Both the position numbers and the translations under genes were made by a program. The notes beneath the pieces are model-generated. The model had not been told where the DNA came from, searched no databases, and was given only the letters and a program-made list of their open reading frames with translations. A DNA stretch of 64,000 bases, from the NCBI GenBank assembly GCA_964412555.1, contig CAYPPG010000036.1:10052-74051 (forward strand). Reading direction: 5' to 3'. Of the stretch, positions 9,353-17,615 are shown piece by piece (the first letter of the stretch is position 1; each line of letters begins with the position of its first letter). The stretch comes from CAYPPG01 sp964412555 (GTDB lineage Bacteria > Hinthialibacterota > Hinthialibacteria > Hinthialibacterales > Hinthialibacteraceae).

Positions 9353-10024
9353 ATGAAACGAGCTGGCTTTACTCTCATTGAACTTCTTATCGTTGTTGCC
9401 ATTATTGGAATTTTGGCGGCGATAGCCGTCCCCAATTTCTTGAATGCTCAAGTACGGGCAAAGGTTTCTCGTTCGTATGCCGATATGCGTTCCACTTTGA
9501 CAGGTATCGAGCAACTGCGGCTGGATAAAGGTGTTCTTCTGATCGATTTTTGGGATGACGATACGGATTGGGGCCGAGACAGAATTGAAAATCAATTCAG
9601 TAATGTGGGTAATGAACCGGAAGCCACTCGCCGGCAAGTTCATGTTCTTGCACCTTTGACTAGTCCTATTGCATATATGTCTTCGATTCCCATCGATCCT
9701 TTTGTTCCTGCACATCTGGAAAACGCATCGGGTGGTCATTCGGAACGTTTCGGAATTACGGGAAATAACGTCTATTATTATGCCGATAATGATCCAGCCA
9801 ATAACGGCGGAGATTACGGTGGAACAAATTACGATCCCCCCTTGAAAGAGGGAGATTATATTCTCTATGCCTTCGGACCCGCGGCGGAAATGATGTATGG
9901 CGGTTCAAATGGTATCCGGTATGGACTCCCTTATGATGCCAGCAATGGCCTTGTCAGTATCGGGGATATCATGATGCGCTCCGGTGGGGGGATTGTTCGA
10001 GTGAACCGTTTAGGCGGCCGATAA
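9353..10024 (+). CDS. Type IV pilin-like protein (prepilin N-terminal motif)
   Basis: The start is ATG 9353, ten bases after GGGAGG (9337-9342), giving 223 residues. The class III signal is MKRAG-FTLIELLIVVAII, with cleavage expected between G and F, the conserved Glu at +5 and a hydrophobic stalk to about residue 25. The stalk continues as NFLNAQVRAKVSRSYADM. The C-terminal domain has no long disulphide loop and ends with the signature YDASNGLVSIGDIM. Such pseudopilins are processed by a PilD-type peptidase and assembled by type II secretion or type IV pilus machinery, none of which is in this window. Four paralogues lie at 58.4-61 kb. A strong terminator follows. Confidence 0.9.
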   Translation: MKRAGFTLIELLIVVAIIGILAAIAVPNFLNAQVRAKVSRSYADMRSTLTGIEQLRLDKGVLLIDFWDDDTDWGRDRIENQFSNVGNEPEATRRQVHVLAPLTSPIAYMSSIPIDPFVPAHLENASGGHSERFGITGNNVYYYADNDPANNGGDYGGTNYDPPLKEGDYILYAFGPAAEMMYGGSNGIRYGLPYDASNGLVSIGDIMMRSGGGIVRVNRLGGR

Positions 10025-10097
10025 ATTTGGTTGACTATATACTAGTCAAAAGATGCGGGCAGGTTGATCGCGCTCCGGTATCTTTCTAGAAACAAGT

Positions 10098-10127
10098 GAG
10101 GGGTATATTTACCCCTCTCTTTTTTTT
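10098..10127 (+). terminator. Rho-independent terminator after the pilin gene
   Basis: A perfect 8-base-pair stem, GAGGGGTA (10098-10105) with TACCCCTC (10110-10117), and a 4-base loop is followed by a run of T. It lies 74 bases after the pilin stop and ends the upstream + strand transcription. Confidence 0.9.
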
Positions 10128-10190
10128 ATCATGCTTTTATAATGCAAGCAATCAATTTAATGCAAGAATGGAGTATACTATTTGGTATTC

Positions 10191-11102
10191 ATGAAAACAA
10201 AACAATATATCCTTCTTATTGCATCACTCATTTTATCGATCCCCCTGCTTGCGAGTCTTCCACCGGCCAAAGTTCTTTATGACGGAGATTCGTTATATCA
10301 CCATATTCGTGTGACGGAAGTGGCCGGGTATCGCTATCTTTCGTTCGACCGGACGCGCGGCTCGCAAAGTGCTACCAATGTCAATGATCCGTACGAGTTG
10401 AAGTATCCCTACACGCGCGCCATGTTCCTCGCTCTAGGATTTTTGGAGCGGCTTCCAGAAAAAGTTCTGTTTGTGGGTCTTGGCGGCGGCTCCATGCCGA
10501 AAGTGATGGCCAAACACATGCCCGATGTGAAAATCGATATTGCGGAAATCGACAAAGAGGTCGTCGATGTGGCCCAAAAGTATTTCTTCTTCAAACCGAC
10601 GGGAAACACAAGTGTCTATATTCAAGACGGCCGTCAATTTCTTCGCCGGAGCCGAGAGCAATATGACATCATCTTTCTCGATGCCTACAACAATGACGCC
10701 ATTCCTTTTCATCTGACTACGAAAGAATTCTTTGAGATCGTGAAAAAGAGTATCAAACCGGACGGGGCGGTAGTCGCGAACGTATGGGGGCCACGAACCA
10801 ATCAATTTTATACATCGCAAGTGAAAACGTATCAGGAAGTATTTGAAAAACTTTTCCTTCTCGATGCTATCCGTTCCAACAATTATATTTTTATTGCTCT
10901 TTCACAAGACAAAGAAATGACCACTTTGGAACTCAACCGGAGGGCGGATATTTTAGAAGAAAAATTGAAATTTTCTTTCTCCTTTCGTGAATTTGTGCGC
11001 ACTTTGGAAGATTTGACCCAACTGCAAGTCAATGCCGATGTGCTGGTCGATGATTTTGCGCCGGTTGAATTATTGCGCTCTCGGAGGATCGACTCAAATT
11101 GA
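10191..11102 (+). CDS. Spermidine synthase-like methyltransferase-fold protein
   Basis: The protein has 303 residues from ATG 10191, beginning with a hydrophobic signal- or anchor-like stretch (about 1-23, YILLIASLILSIPLLAS). The Rossmann-type spermidine/spermine synthase domain has the nucleotide-binding loop VLFVGLGGGSMPK, then DIAEIDKEVVDVAQ and the active-site style motif IIFLDAYNNDAIPFHLT. The family transfers aminopropyl groups to polyamines, but members fused to or paired with membrane halves are poorly characterised and may not make spermidine. Its stop overlaps the start of the next gene, which encodes the membrane half, so the two are translationally coupled. Confidence 0.82.
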   Translation: MKTKQYILLIASLILSIPLLASLPPAKVLYDGDSLYHHIRVTEVAGYRYLSFDRTRGSQSATNVNDPYELKYPYTRAMFLALGFLERLPEKVLFVGLGGGSMPKVMAKHMPDVKIDIAEIDKEVVDVAQKYFFFKPTGNTSVYIQDGRQFLRRSREQYDIIFLDAYNNDAIPFHLTTKEFFEIVKKSIKPDGAVVANVWGPRTNQFYTSQVKTYQEVFEKLFLLDAIRSNNYIFIALSQDKEMTTLELNRRADILEEKLKFSFSFREFVRTLEDLTQLQVNADVLVDDFAPVELLRSRRIDSN

Positions 11103-11695
11103 TACCGTTCATCGTTTTTCTATCTGGCGCTACCGTTATGTCTTTTGAAATATTGGGGAGCCGAATTCTGGCTCCCCATTTCGGCAATACGGTTTTTGTG
11201 TGGGGAAGTTTGATCAGTGTTTTTCTCGGCGGTTTGACTGTCGGGTACTGGGCAGGCGGAAAACTGGCGGATTGGAGAGCGACGCTGACCATTTTTGCCA
11301 GCCTGCTTACCGTTCCCGGTTTGCTGATGTGTTTTTTCCCTCTTTACAGTGATTGGATCAACAACTGGGTATTTGAACAGCGATTCGAAATGCGAATTGA
11401 ATCGTTGGCCGCTTCACTATCGCTCTTTTTCGTTCCTTCGATATTCATGGGGGCCGTCAGCCCCTATGCGGTCAAGTTGCGGGTCCATAATCTCGACTGG
11501 CTGGGGACGGGTGTAGGAAATCTGTACGCGATTTCTTCACTAGGAAGTATTGTCGGGACTTTATTGACCTCGTTTTATTTGATTACGTGGATTGGGGTAA
11601 AAACAATCATTTTTGTAGAAGGAAGTGTGTTGTTGTTGGCTGCCATAAGCCTTTGTATAATTGATTATCGATCACGAGAAGCGCAAAACGCGTAA
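11099..11695 (+). CDS. Membrane half of a spermidine synthase-like pair
   Basis: The protein has 198 residues and begins with TTG at 11099, which overlaps the previous TGA, ten bases after GGAGGA (11083-11088). It has about six hydrophobic helices and the motifs FLSGATVMSFEILGSRILAP, GSLISVFLGGLTVGYWAGGK and GNLYAISSLGSIVGTL. These are the hallmark of the membrane domain normally fused in front of a spermidine synthase domain. Here the soluble half comes first and the membrane half second, as separate genes. The function is unknown. The order and overlap suggest one membrane-bound complex. Confidence 0.8.
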   Translation: MIPFIVFLSGATVMSFEILGSRILAPHFGNTVFVWGSLISVFLGGLTVGYWAGGKLADWRATLTIFASLLTVPGLLMCFFPLYSDWINNWVFEQRFEMRIESLAASLSLFFVPSIFMGAVSPYAVKLRVHNLDWLGTGVGNLYAISSLGSIVGTLLTSFYLITWIGVKTIIFVEGSVLLLAAISLCIIDYRSREAQNA

Positions 11696-11736
11696 GCATT
11701 GTAGGAATACTTGCACTCCCCATTGTGCAGATCCAA

Positions 11737-12879
11737 TTATACTAAATCATCCCACATGATTAATCTTGGTATGTATTTGTTTTTCTCGACCTGATACATC
11801 GCTATCCGCCCCATGATTCCCATCAGCGTAGACTTTCTGGCCGTTTCGATGTTGCTGAGCGGTTGTTCACCGTTGCGTATATGTTGGACAAAGGCTTCCA
11901 GTTCTTCATAGGTGCCGTCATCCCAGTCGGACGATTCCTTGGCGATCCGTTGAGGTTCTCCCATGTTGGGGCGCGGATATTTCATTCCTTTCGGCAAATC
12001 CACTCCGCCTTTTTCAGCATAAACCCACAGTTTTTCTCCGGTGAACTGCTCGGGGCAATACATCAGATGAGTATAGGAGAAAATTCCGCCGTCCGGAAAC
12101 TCGAAGGAGAGGGCGGAATGATCTTCGGCGCAGCGTTCCGGCGGATTGGGGTAATCAACAGTGACCTTTCCCATCGCTGTGCAGCGAATAGGAGGTTGAT
12201 CCTTCATCACCCACATCGCTACATCGGCGTGATGACACGCCTGGGCGAGGAACCAACCGCCGGAAAGATCGAAATCCAGGTACCGGGGACCCAGGCCGCC
12301 AGTCCAGTGCCACATTCCTTGCATGAATGTCACTTTCCCTAAGTGTCCTTCATGAATGTGACCTATGCCGTCTTGAAACGTAGGCAAATACCGGCGTTGA
12401 AAACCAACTTGATAAATGCCTTTGGATTTTCGAGCCGCTTTGGTGATTCGTTCGACCTGCTCGACGGAAATATCCATCGGTTTTTCACTGAAACAATGGA
12501 GACCGGCTTCCAACACGGGAATTACACACTTGCCGTGATTAGCCTCTTCGGTTACCACGAAGCACGCGTCCAGTTTCTCTTTGTCCAGCATTTCCCTGAA
12601 ATCGGTGTAGGTGCGCGGAGTCGGTTTATATTGTTCGCAGATCACGGACGCTTCTTCCAAACGTTCTTCACGAAGATCACACAAGGCCGCGACGTGATAC
12701 CCCTCGATATTCGTGAATGCCCGCAGCAAGCGCTTGCCGCGTCCGCCGGTTCCGATCATCCCCACGATGACCTTGTCATTGGCTCCCAGCACTTTCTTGG
12801 GCATCCCGGCCGCGAGAGCTGTCGCGCCGACTGCCGTCTTATTCATGAAATCTCGCCGTGAAAATTTACTTTCACTCAT
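11737..12879 (-). CDS. Gfo/Idh/MocA-family oxidoreductase with Tat signal
   Basis: The start is chosen at ATG 12879 because GGGAGG lies just upstream, giving 380 residues. A twin-arginine signal (SRRDFMNKTAVGATALAAG) is followed by the NAD(P)-binding Rossmann loop VGMIGTGGRGKRLLRAF and the Gfo/Idh motif FSEKPMDISVEQV (the Lys of EKP is catalytic in the family). The C-terminal α/β domain has HHADVAMWVMKDQPP. Members oxidise or reduce sugars and cyclitols, and Tat-exported forms are typical of polysaccharide-degrading bacteria. The substrate cannot be told from sequence. It is convergent with the spermidine synthase pair and shares its family with the gene at 56304. Confidence 0.9.
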   Translation of the reverse strand: MSESKFSRRDFMNKTAVGATALAAGMPKKVLGANDKVIVGMIGTGGRGKRLLRAFTNIEGYHVAALCDLREERLEEASVICEQYKPTPRTYTDFREMLDKEKLDACFVVTEEANHGKCVIPVLEAGLHCFSEKPMDISVEQVERITKAARKSKGIYQVGFQRRYLPTFQDGIGHIHEGHLGKVTFMQGMWHWTGGLGPRYLDFDLSGGWFLAQACHHADVAMWVMKDQPPIRCTAMGKVTVDYPNPPERCAEDHSALSFEFPDGGIFSYTHLMYCPEQFTGEKLWVYAEKGGVDLPKGMKYPRPNMGEPQRIAKESSDWDDGTYEELEAFVQHIRNGEQPLSNIETARKSTLMGIMGRIAMYQVEKNKYIPRLIMWDDLV

Positions 12880-13077
12880 TGCTGCCTCCCTTTGGAAAAT
12901 TCTTGGATGCTTCAAGATCATATTTTTTCACGATTTTGTATAGGGGCGCAAGCGGTTAGAAGTAAAAATTTAAATGGTCAGCGTCGTGCCTAGTGCAATG
13001 CTTTACAGACTCCTTGTCCTAGAGGAAACTGTTGGCAATATCTACAAAGAGTTGCATCAGTTGAATAGGAAATCCGA

Positions 13078-14256
13078 ATGAGAATTCTTTTTGTCACACC
13101 GGTTGTTCCGACGGAAACCGACGGAAGGCGGCCGTATAACTATTTGAAATATCTTTCCAAACGTCATGAAGTTCATTTGATCTCGATGATGCTGCCGGAA
13201 CAAACACCGGCCGATGTGCGAAAGATACAAAATATGGGCGTACGGGTAACGACGATTGAGATCGTACAATCCCGCTCTCTTGTTCAAAGTGCGATCGGTT
13301 TGCTGCGCCGAGAACCGATTCGGGTTTCATGGTGCCGCTCTCCGGAAGTGCGGTCTGCAATCGAACAAACCTTGAATCACGGTCATTACGACATCGTTCA
13401 CTTCGACCGCATGAGAATGGGGCAATATGCATGCGGCATCGAAGTTCCGAAAGTTATCGATTTTACAGATTCGTTGATTTTGTACCTGGAACGATCCCTA
13501 AAATTTAGAAGAAAGCGGCTGGAACGTTGGATCGACCGATGGGAATTGGCGACGATTCCCCGCTTCGAGCGGTTTGTTCTCAACCATGTTGACGCGGCCA
13601 TCGTTTGTTCGGATATCGACTCCAAGTATTTTCAGAAATATCATCCCGATTTTAAATTTGACATCATTCAAAACGGGGTGGATTTGGAGCAGTTTTCTCC
13701 CAAATCTCATGCTGATAATCATTCACCGCGATGCATCCTTACCGGCACCCTTTTTTATTTTCCGAACATTGACAGTGTGCTCTTTTATAACGATGAAATT
13801 CTTCCGGCCATTCGAAAGCAATTTCCGAATATGGAAACATATCTAATCGGCACCCGCCCGATTCGCGTTATTTCCAAATTTGACGGGAAAGATGGAATCA
13901 CTCTTTTGGCTGATGTACCCCAGATGGAAGACCATTTGTTCCAAGATGACATCTATCTTTGCCCACTTCGGGTGGCGGCGGGAATTCGCAATAAATTGCT
14001 CGAAGCGATGGCGGCAGGAATGCCGATCATTACAACTCGGTTAGGAGCGGAAGGCTTGGATGTTTTCCATGAACGGGAAGTGCTGTTCGCCGAAACGGCG
14101 GATGAATTTACCGCGCAGTTGGCACGGCTTATGCAGTCGGTTGAACTCCGGCAGGAACTTGGGAAGCATGCACGGAAGTATGTGGAAGAGCGGCATAAAT
14201 ATTCGGTTTTGGGGGAGAAATTGGAACGGCTGTATGAGCGAGTGATCCAGTTGTAA
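13078..14256 (+). CDS. Glycosyltransferase family 4 (GT-B fold)
   Basis: A 392-residue protein. The N-terminal domain starts MRILFVTPVVPTETDGRRP with the usual donor/acceptor cleft loop. A linker near residue 200 (IIQNGVDLEQFSPK) leads into the C-terminal domain, with the nucleotide-sugar binding region LLEAMAAGMPIITTRLGAEGL (about 308-328). This fits GT4 retaining transferases of the kind used in exopolysaccharide or envelope glycan synthesis. It is closest in style to the sugar transferases found with PEP-CTERM/exosortase loci, though no such locus is visible here. Acceptor and sugar are unknown. It stands alone, between the divergent Gfo/Idh gene and a repeat cluster. Confidence 0.87.
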   Translation: MRILFVTPVVPTETDGRRPYNYLKYLSKRHEVHLISMMLPEQTPADVRKIQNMGVRVTTIEIVQSRSLVQSAIGLLRREPIRVSWCRSPEVRSAIEQTLNHGHYDIVHFDRMRMGQYACGIEVPKVIDFTDSLILYLERSLKFRRKRLERWIDRWELATIPRFERFVLNHVDAAIVCSDIDSKYFQKYHPDFKFDIIQNGVDLEQFSPKSHADNHSPRCILTGTLFYFPNIDSVLFYNDEILPAIRKQFPNMETYLIGTRPIRVISKFDGKDGITLLADVPQMEDHLFQDDIYLCPLRVAAGIRNKLLEAMAAGMPIITTRLGAEGLDVFHEREVLFAETADEFTAQLARLMQSVELRQELGKHARKYVEERHKYSVLGEKLERLYERVIQL

Positions 14257-14281
14257 ATATTCTAAACTGGTTATTGTTTGT

Positions 14282-14604
14282 CACCCTTTCAGGATGGGGT
14301 ATCGTGAAAATGTTTGTATGACTGTCATCTGTCGCCCTTTCAGGGCTGTTTTGGTATTGAAACTCATTTCCCAGGGGCGTTGCCCGCTGGCTGTCATCTA
14401 CCACCCTTTCAGGGTGAGTTTTTGCTTTCGTTTGCCACCCTTTCAGGGTGGATTTTACTTTTGTTTACCGTCCTTTCAGGGTGGATTTTACTTTTGTCTA
14501 CCATCCTATTAAGGGGGATTCTTTTATCTCCTACCTTGAAGGCGGGAGGAACCTTACCCCAACGGGGTTAAAGAAGATAGCCAGCGGGCAACGCCCCTGG
14601 GAAA
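14282..14604. repeat. Cluster of short dyad repeats with a 26-base inverted repeat
   Basis: Six copies of a 15-base dyad (consensus CACCCTTTCAGGGTG) start at about 14282, 14333, 14402, 14436, 14469 and 14501. The later copies are 32-34 bases apart and share their spacers (GGATTTTACTTTTG). A perfect 26-base inverted repeat joins 14367-14392 with 14579-14604 (core CCAGGGGCGTTGCCCGC). This fills the whole gap between the glycosyltransferase and the helicase gene. No open frame in it is convincing. Confidence 0.85.
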
Positions 14605-14620
14605 GGTTTGTATGTATAAA

Positions 14621-16414
14621 TTATTTCTTTTTCTTCTTCTTTTTTGCCGATTGAAAAGCGAAATCCAACATGCGTTTCAAGCCGGTGTATCGGGTGCGGA
14701 TTTTGTTGTTGCGGATGGCGGTTTCGAGCGCACGGCGGCTTCCGACCAATACGACCAGCTGTTTCCCCCGGCTGACTGCTGTGTACAATAAATTTCGTTG
14801 CAGCATAGGGTAATGTTGGGTGACAAGCGGCATTACAATCGCCGGATATTCGCTTCCCTGTGATTTATGCACCGTTACCGCATAGGCTAAGGAAGTGTTT
14901 TCCAATTCCTGTTTCATGTAATGGACATCTCTGCCATCAAAATTGATTATGACGGTTTCCTCTTTTACATCGATTTGATTCACAAATCCGATATCACCGT
15001 TGAAGACATCCTTCGAATAATCGTTTTTTGTTTGCATGATTTTGTCGCCGATGGACAACTGATAAAACGGCGCTTGAAAGCGGGATGTAGAGGGATTCAG
15101 CCGTTCTTGCAACACAGCGTTCATCAACTCGACTCCCACATCCTTTTTGATCATGGGACATAGGATCTGCACATCTACCTTCGGATCGAATCCGAATTGG
15201 TTGGGGATGCGATCGGTCACCATTTCGAGAATCGCTTCACGTGTGCGTAGTGCATCCGGTTTTGTGATAAAGAAAAAATCCTGGCCTTCATCCACCCCAA
15301 GCCCATCGATATCCGGCATCTCTCCGGTATTGATCTTGTGGGCATTGAGAGAAATCAGGCTTCCTTTCTGTTGGCGGTAAATTTCAGAAAGGTGGATTGT
15401 CTTAAAATACCCACTCTCGATCAAATCGTGCAGCACGAATCCGGGTCCTACAGACGGCAGTTGATCGACATCGCCGACAATCAATAAATGGCATGAGGAT
15501 TTCAGAGCTTCCAACAAACTGGCCATCAGTTCGGTGTCGATCATGGATGCCTCATCGACGACCAACAAATCGCCTTTGAGTTTTCGCCCGGCATTGCGCC
15601 CGAACTGCTGTGCTTCCGGATTGTATTCGAGCAAACGGTGGATGGTGCAGGCTCGGCGGCGTCCTGTGCTTTCTGCCAAGCGCTTGGCGGCACGGCCGGT
15701 TGGGGCGGTGAGGAGAATTCGTGCGCCTCTTTGTTCCCATAAATGAAGTACACCGCGAATGATCGTGGTTTTCCCCGTCCCCGGACCGCCGGTGATGATG
15801 ACCAGTTTGTTTTCGAGCGAGGCCGATATCGCTTCATATTGCGCGGGAGCGAGTTTTATTTTGAGTTCCTCCTCGACCTGCTTCATTTCCTCTTCGGTCG
15901 GTTTGGTTAATGCCATACGGGAACTCGCGTTCGATAAATCGGCCAAGTGATGAGCAATTTCATATTCCGCCCGATAAAGCGAATGCGAATACACCGATTG
16001 ATTGCCGAATTCATCGAGGTCGAGAACAAAAATTTCTCGGCGATTCAGCATTTCCTCCATCGCCGTCTCGTTCGTTTCATCATCATAGTATCCGAGAAAC
16101 CAGCCCATGCGGCGGTATAATTCATTTTTGGGTAGGAAAACATGGCCATCGGACGAAGCTGAACGCAGGGAATAATGAATGGAACCCGTCACCCGCTCTT
16201 GCGACATTTCATCGAAGCCGAGTTGGTGTGCCATACGGTCGACATCCTGCCATTTGGAGCGTTCGTCGAGGAGAAGAAGTTGATAGGGATTTTGGTGGAC
16301 TTCCGATACGGCGTCATAGCCGAACTTAGTATACGAACGATTCGCCAAGGTACGACTCAATCCCAATTTCACCAAATCATCGATAATCGTTTTCTTCGAC
16401 TTCGCCACTGTCAA
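14621..16414 (-). CDS. recD2: RecD2/TraA-type superfamily 1 DNA helicase, short N-terminus
   Basis: A 597-residue helicase. Walker A is TGGPGTGKTTIIRG at about 213-226. Walker B is LLVVDEASMID, motif III is LLIVGDVDQLPSVGPG, and the C-terminal motif is YAVTVHKSQGSEYPA. It ends in a Lys-rich tail. RecD2 enzymes are 5'-3' helicases, usually about 700-750 residues, with an N-terminal OB domain and helix-hairpin-helix segments. Here the protein begins inside the second part of that region (LGLSRTLANRSYTKFGYDAV), so about 130-150 residues are absent. The start is TTG at 16414 with a weak AAAGG site. It may be a natural short form or 5'-truncated by the repeat lying upstream at 16507. Confidence 0.85.
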   Translation of the reverse strand: MTVAKSKKTIIDDLVKLGLSRTLANRSYTKFGYDAVSEVHQNPYQLLLLDERSKWQDVDRMAHQLGFDEMSQERVTGSIHYSLRSASSDGHVFLPKNELYRRMGWFLGYYDDETNETAMEEMLNRREIFVLDLDEFGNQSVYSHSLYRAEYEIAHHLADLSNASSRMALTKPTEEEMKQVEEELKIKLAPAQYEAISASLENKLVIITGGPGTGKTTIIRGVLHLWEQRGARILLTAPTGRAAKRLAESTGRRRACTIHRLLEYNPEAQQFGRNAGRKLKGDLLVVDEASMIDTELMASLLEALKSSCHLLIVGDVDQLPSVGPGFVLHDLIESGYFKTIHLSEIYRQQKGSLISLNAHKINTGEMPDIDGLGVDEGQDFFFITKPDALRTREAILEMVTDRIPNQFGFDPKVDVQILCPMIKKDVGVELMNAVLQERLNPSTSRFQAPFYQLSIGDKIMQTKNDYSKDVFNGDIGFVNQIDVKEETVIINFDGRDVHYMKQELENTSLAYAVTVHKSQGSEYPAIVMPLVTQHYPMLQRNLLYTAVSRGKQLVVLVGSRRALETAIRNNKIRTRYTGLKRMLDFAFQSAKKKKKKK

Positions 16415-16506
16415 CGACCTTTACATGAGGATAACATTCAATGAGTATTACATATTCTTTCCATTTTCTGTAAAGTATTATGCTTGACATGTATTTAGTT
16501 TCAATC

Positions 16507-16563
16507 GGGTGGAGCAAGCGTCTCGCTTGCCATACAGATGCAGGCGGGACGCCTGCTCTACCC
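16507..16563. repeat. Imperfect palindromic repeat between recD2 and the SDR gene
   Basis: The arms 16507-16527 (GGGTGGAGCAAGCGTCTCGC) and 16543-16563 (complement of GGGTAGAGCAGGCGTCCCGC) pair with a few mismatches around a short loop. A GC-rich tail continues to about 16614. It occupies the divergent promoter space of recD2 and the SDR gene. Confidence 0.7.
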
Positions 16564-16634
16564 ACGGGCCGGATGCCATGGGCAAGGCGCCAGCCAGCCC
16601 TTGATGGAGCACCCAGAAACAATAGGAATGAAAA

Positions 16635-17408
16635 ATGACACATCCATATTTCAATTTAACAGGAAAAATCGCATTTATCACCGGCGCGGCATCGGGAATC
16701 GGTCGTGCGATTGCAAAGGTGTACGTTCAAGCGGGAGCGAAAGTGTGGATCGCCGACATCGACAAAGAAGCGGCGGATCAATTGAGCGAAGAGACAGGCG
16801 GTCAGGCTCAATTTATTTCTTGCGATGTGACCCAACCGGATTCCGCCCGATCCGCTGTCGAACACGTGCTGCAAAAAGATCAAAAGATCAATGTTTTGGT
16901 CAACAATGCCGGTGTGGGTTTGGTCGGTGATTTGCTTAACACCAAGGAAGAAGACTTTGATCGAATCATCAATGTCAACGTCACCGGTGTTTTCAATGTA
17001 TCGAAAGCGGTGCTCCCTTCGATGGTGGAGCGCAAGCAGGGAGTTATTATCAACATGGCCTCGATCGCATCATTGATCGCGGTGAAAGAGCGGTTTGCCT
17101 ACTGTGCATCGAAAGGGGCGGTGCTGATGATGACGAAAAGCATCGCTCTTGATTATGTCGAGCATGGCATCCGTTGCAATTGCATCTGCCCTGCGCGGAT
17201 TCACACACCATTTGTCGATGAATACGTACGGAAAAATTATCCGGGGCGGGAAGAAGAAATATTGCAAAACTTATCTGCCTATCAACCCATCGGGCGGATG
17301 GGGAAACCGGAAGAGGTGGCGTACCTTGCTTTGTTCTTGGCCAGCGATGAAGCATCATTTCTCACGGGAGACGAATATCCCGTATCGGGGGGCACGTTGA
17401 TGGGCTAA
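16635..17408 (+). CDS. Short-chain dehydrogenase/reductase (SDR)
   Basis: A 257-residue classical SDR. The cofactor motif TGAASGIG is at about 16-23, the acidic residue after β2 (IADID) suggests NAD(H), NNAGVG is at about 90-95, and a catalytic Ser lies in NMASIAS. YCASK is the Tyr-x-x-x-Lys pair at about 155-159, and the C-terminus ends PVSGGTLMG. Family members oxidise alcohols or reduce carbonyls in the cytoplasm; the substrate cannot be deduced. The stop at 17406-17408 overlaps by four bases the 3' end of the convergent small zinc-type gene. Confidence 0.92.
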   Translation: MTHPYFNLTGKIAFITGAASGIGRAIAKVYVQAGAKVWIADIDKEAADQLSEETGGQAQFISCDVTQPDSARSAVEHVLQKDQKINVLVNNAGVGLVGDLLNTKEEDFDRIINVNVTGVFNVSKAVLPSMVERKQGVIINMASIASLIAVKERFAYCASKGAVLMMTKSIALDYVEHGIRCNCICPARIHTPFVDEYVRKNYPGREEEILQNLSAYQPIGRMGKPEEVAYLALFLASDEASFLTGDEYPVSGGTLMG

Positions 17409-17599
17409 TTTTGGGATTTCTTTTTCTCGAACATCAAACAATCCATATCAGAGCTTTCCTTTACGACGATCGATGGGAGACGCTTTGTTTTAAAGCCCAA
17501 TGCCCGGCAGCCGTAGGGAAAATGTTTATCCCACGTAATATAGTAATGCTTGCAGTTCAAGCAGGTGATTTTGCTCTTCTTTTTTGTTCCCGTCTTCAT
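17405..17599 (-). CDS. Small conserved cysteine-rich protein (probable zinc binder)
   Basis: A 64-residue protein with the pattern CLNCKHYYITWD, FPYGCRALGFKTK, LPS and MDCLMFEKK. Four cysteines (CxxC, C, C) suggest a zinc site. Small proteins of this pattern are widespread in bacteria and are often labelled as associated with uracil-DNA glycosylase, but no function is established that I can name with confidence. It has a lysine-rich N-terminus. It lies between the convergent SDR gene and the GH2 gene on its own strand, 16 bases downstream of the latter's stop. Confidence 0.75.
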   Translation of the reverse strand: MKTGTKKKSKITCLNCKHYYITWDKHFPYGCRALGFKTKRLPSIVVKESSDMDCLMFEKKKSQN

Positions 17600-17615
17600 G
17601 CTTCGTAAAAATGTA

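Noticed and set aside
14402..14515. Evenly spaced short repeats that look like a CRISPR array
   Set aside because: Repeats are only about 15 bases and dyad-symmetric, the spacers are alike, and no cas gene is near.
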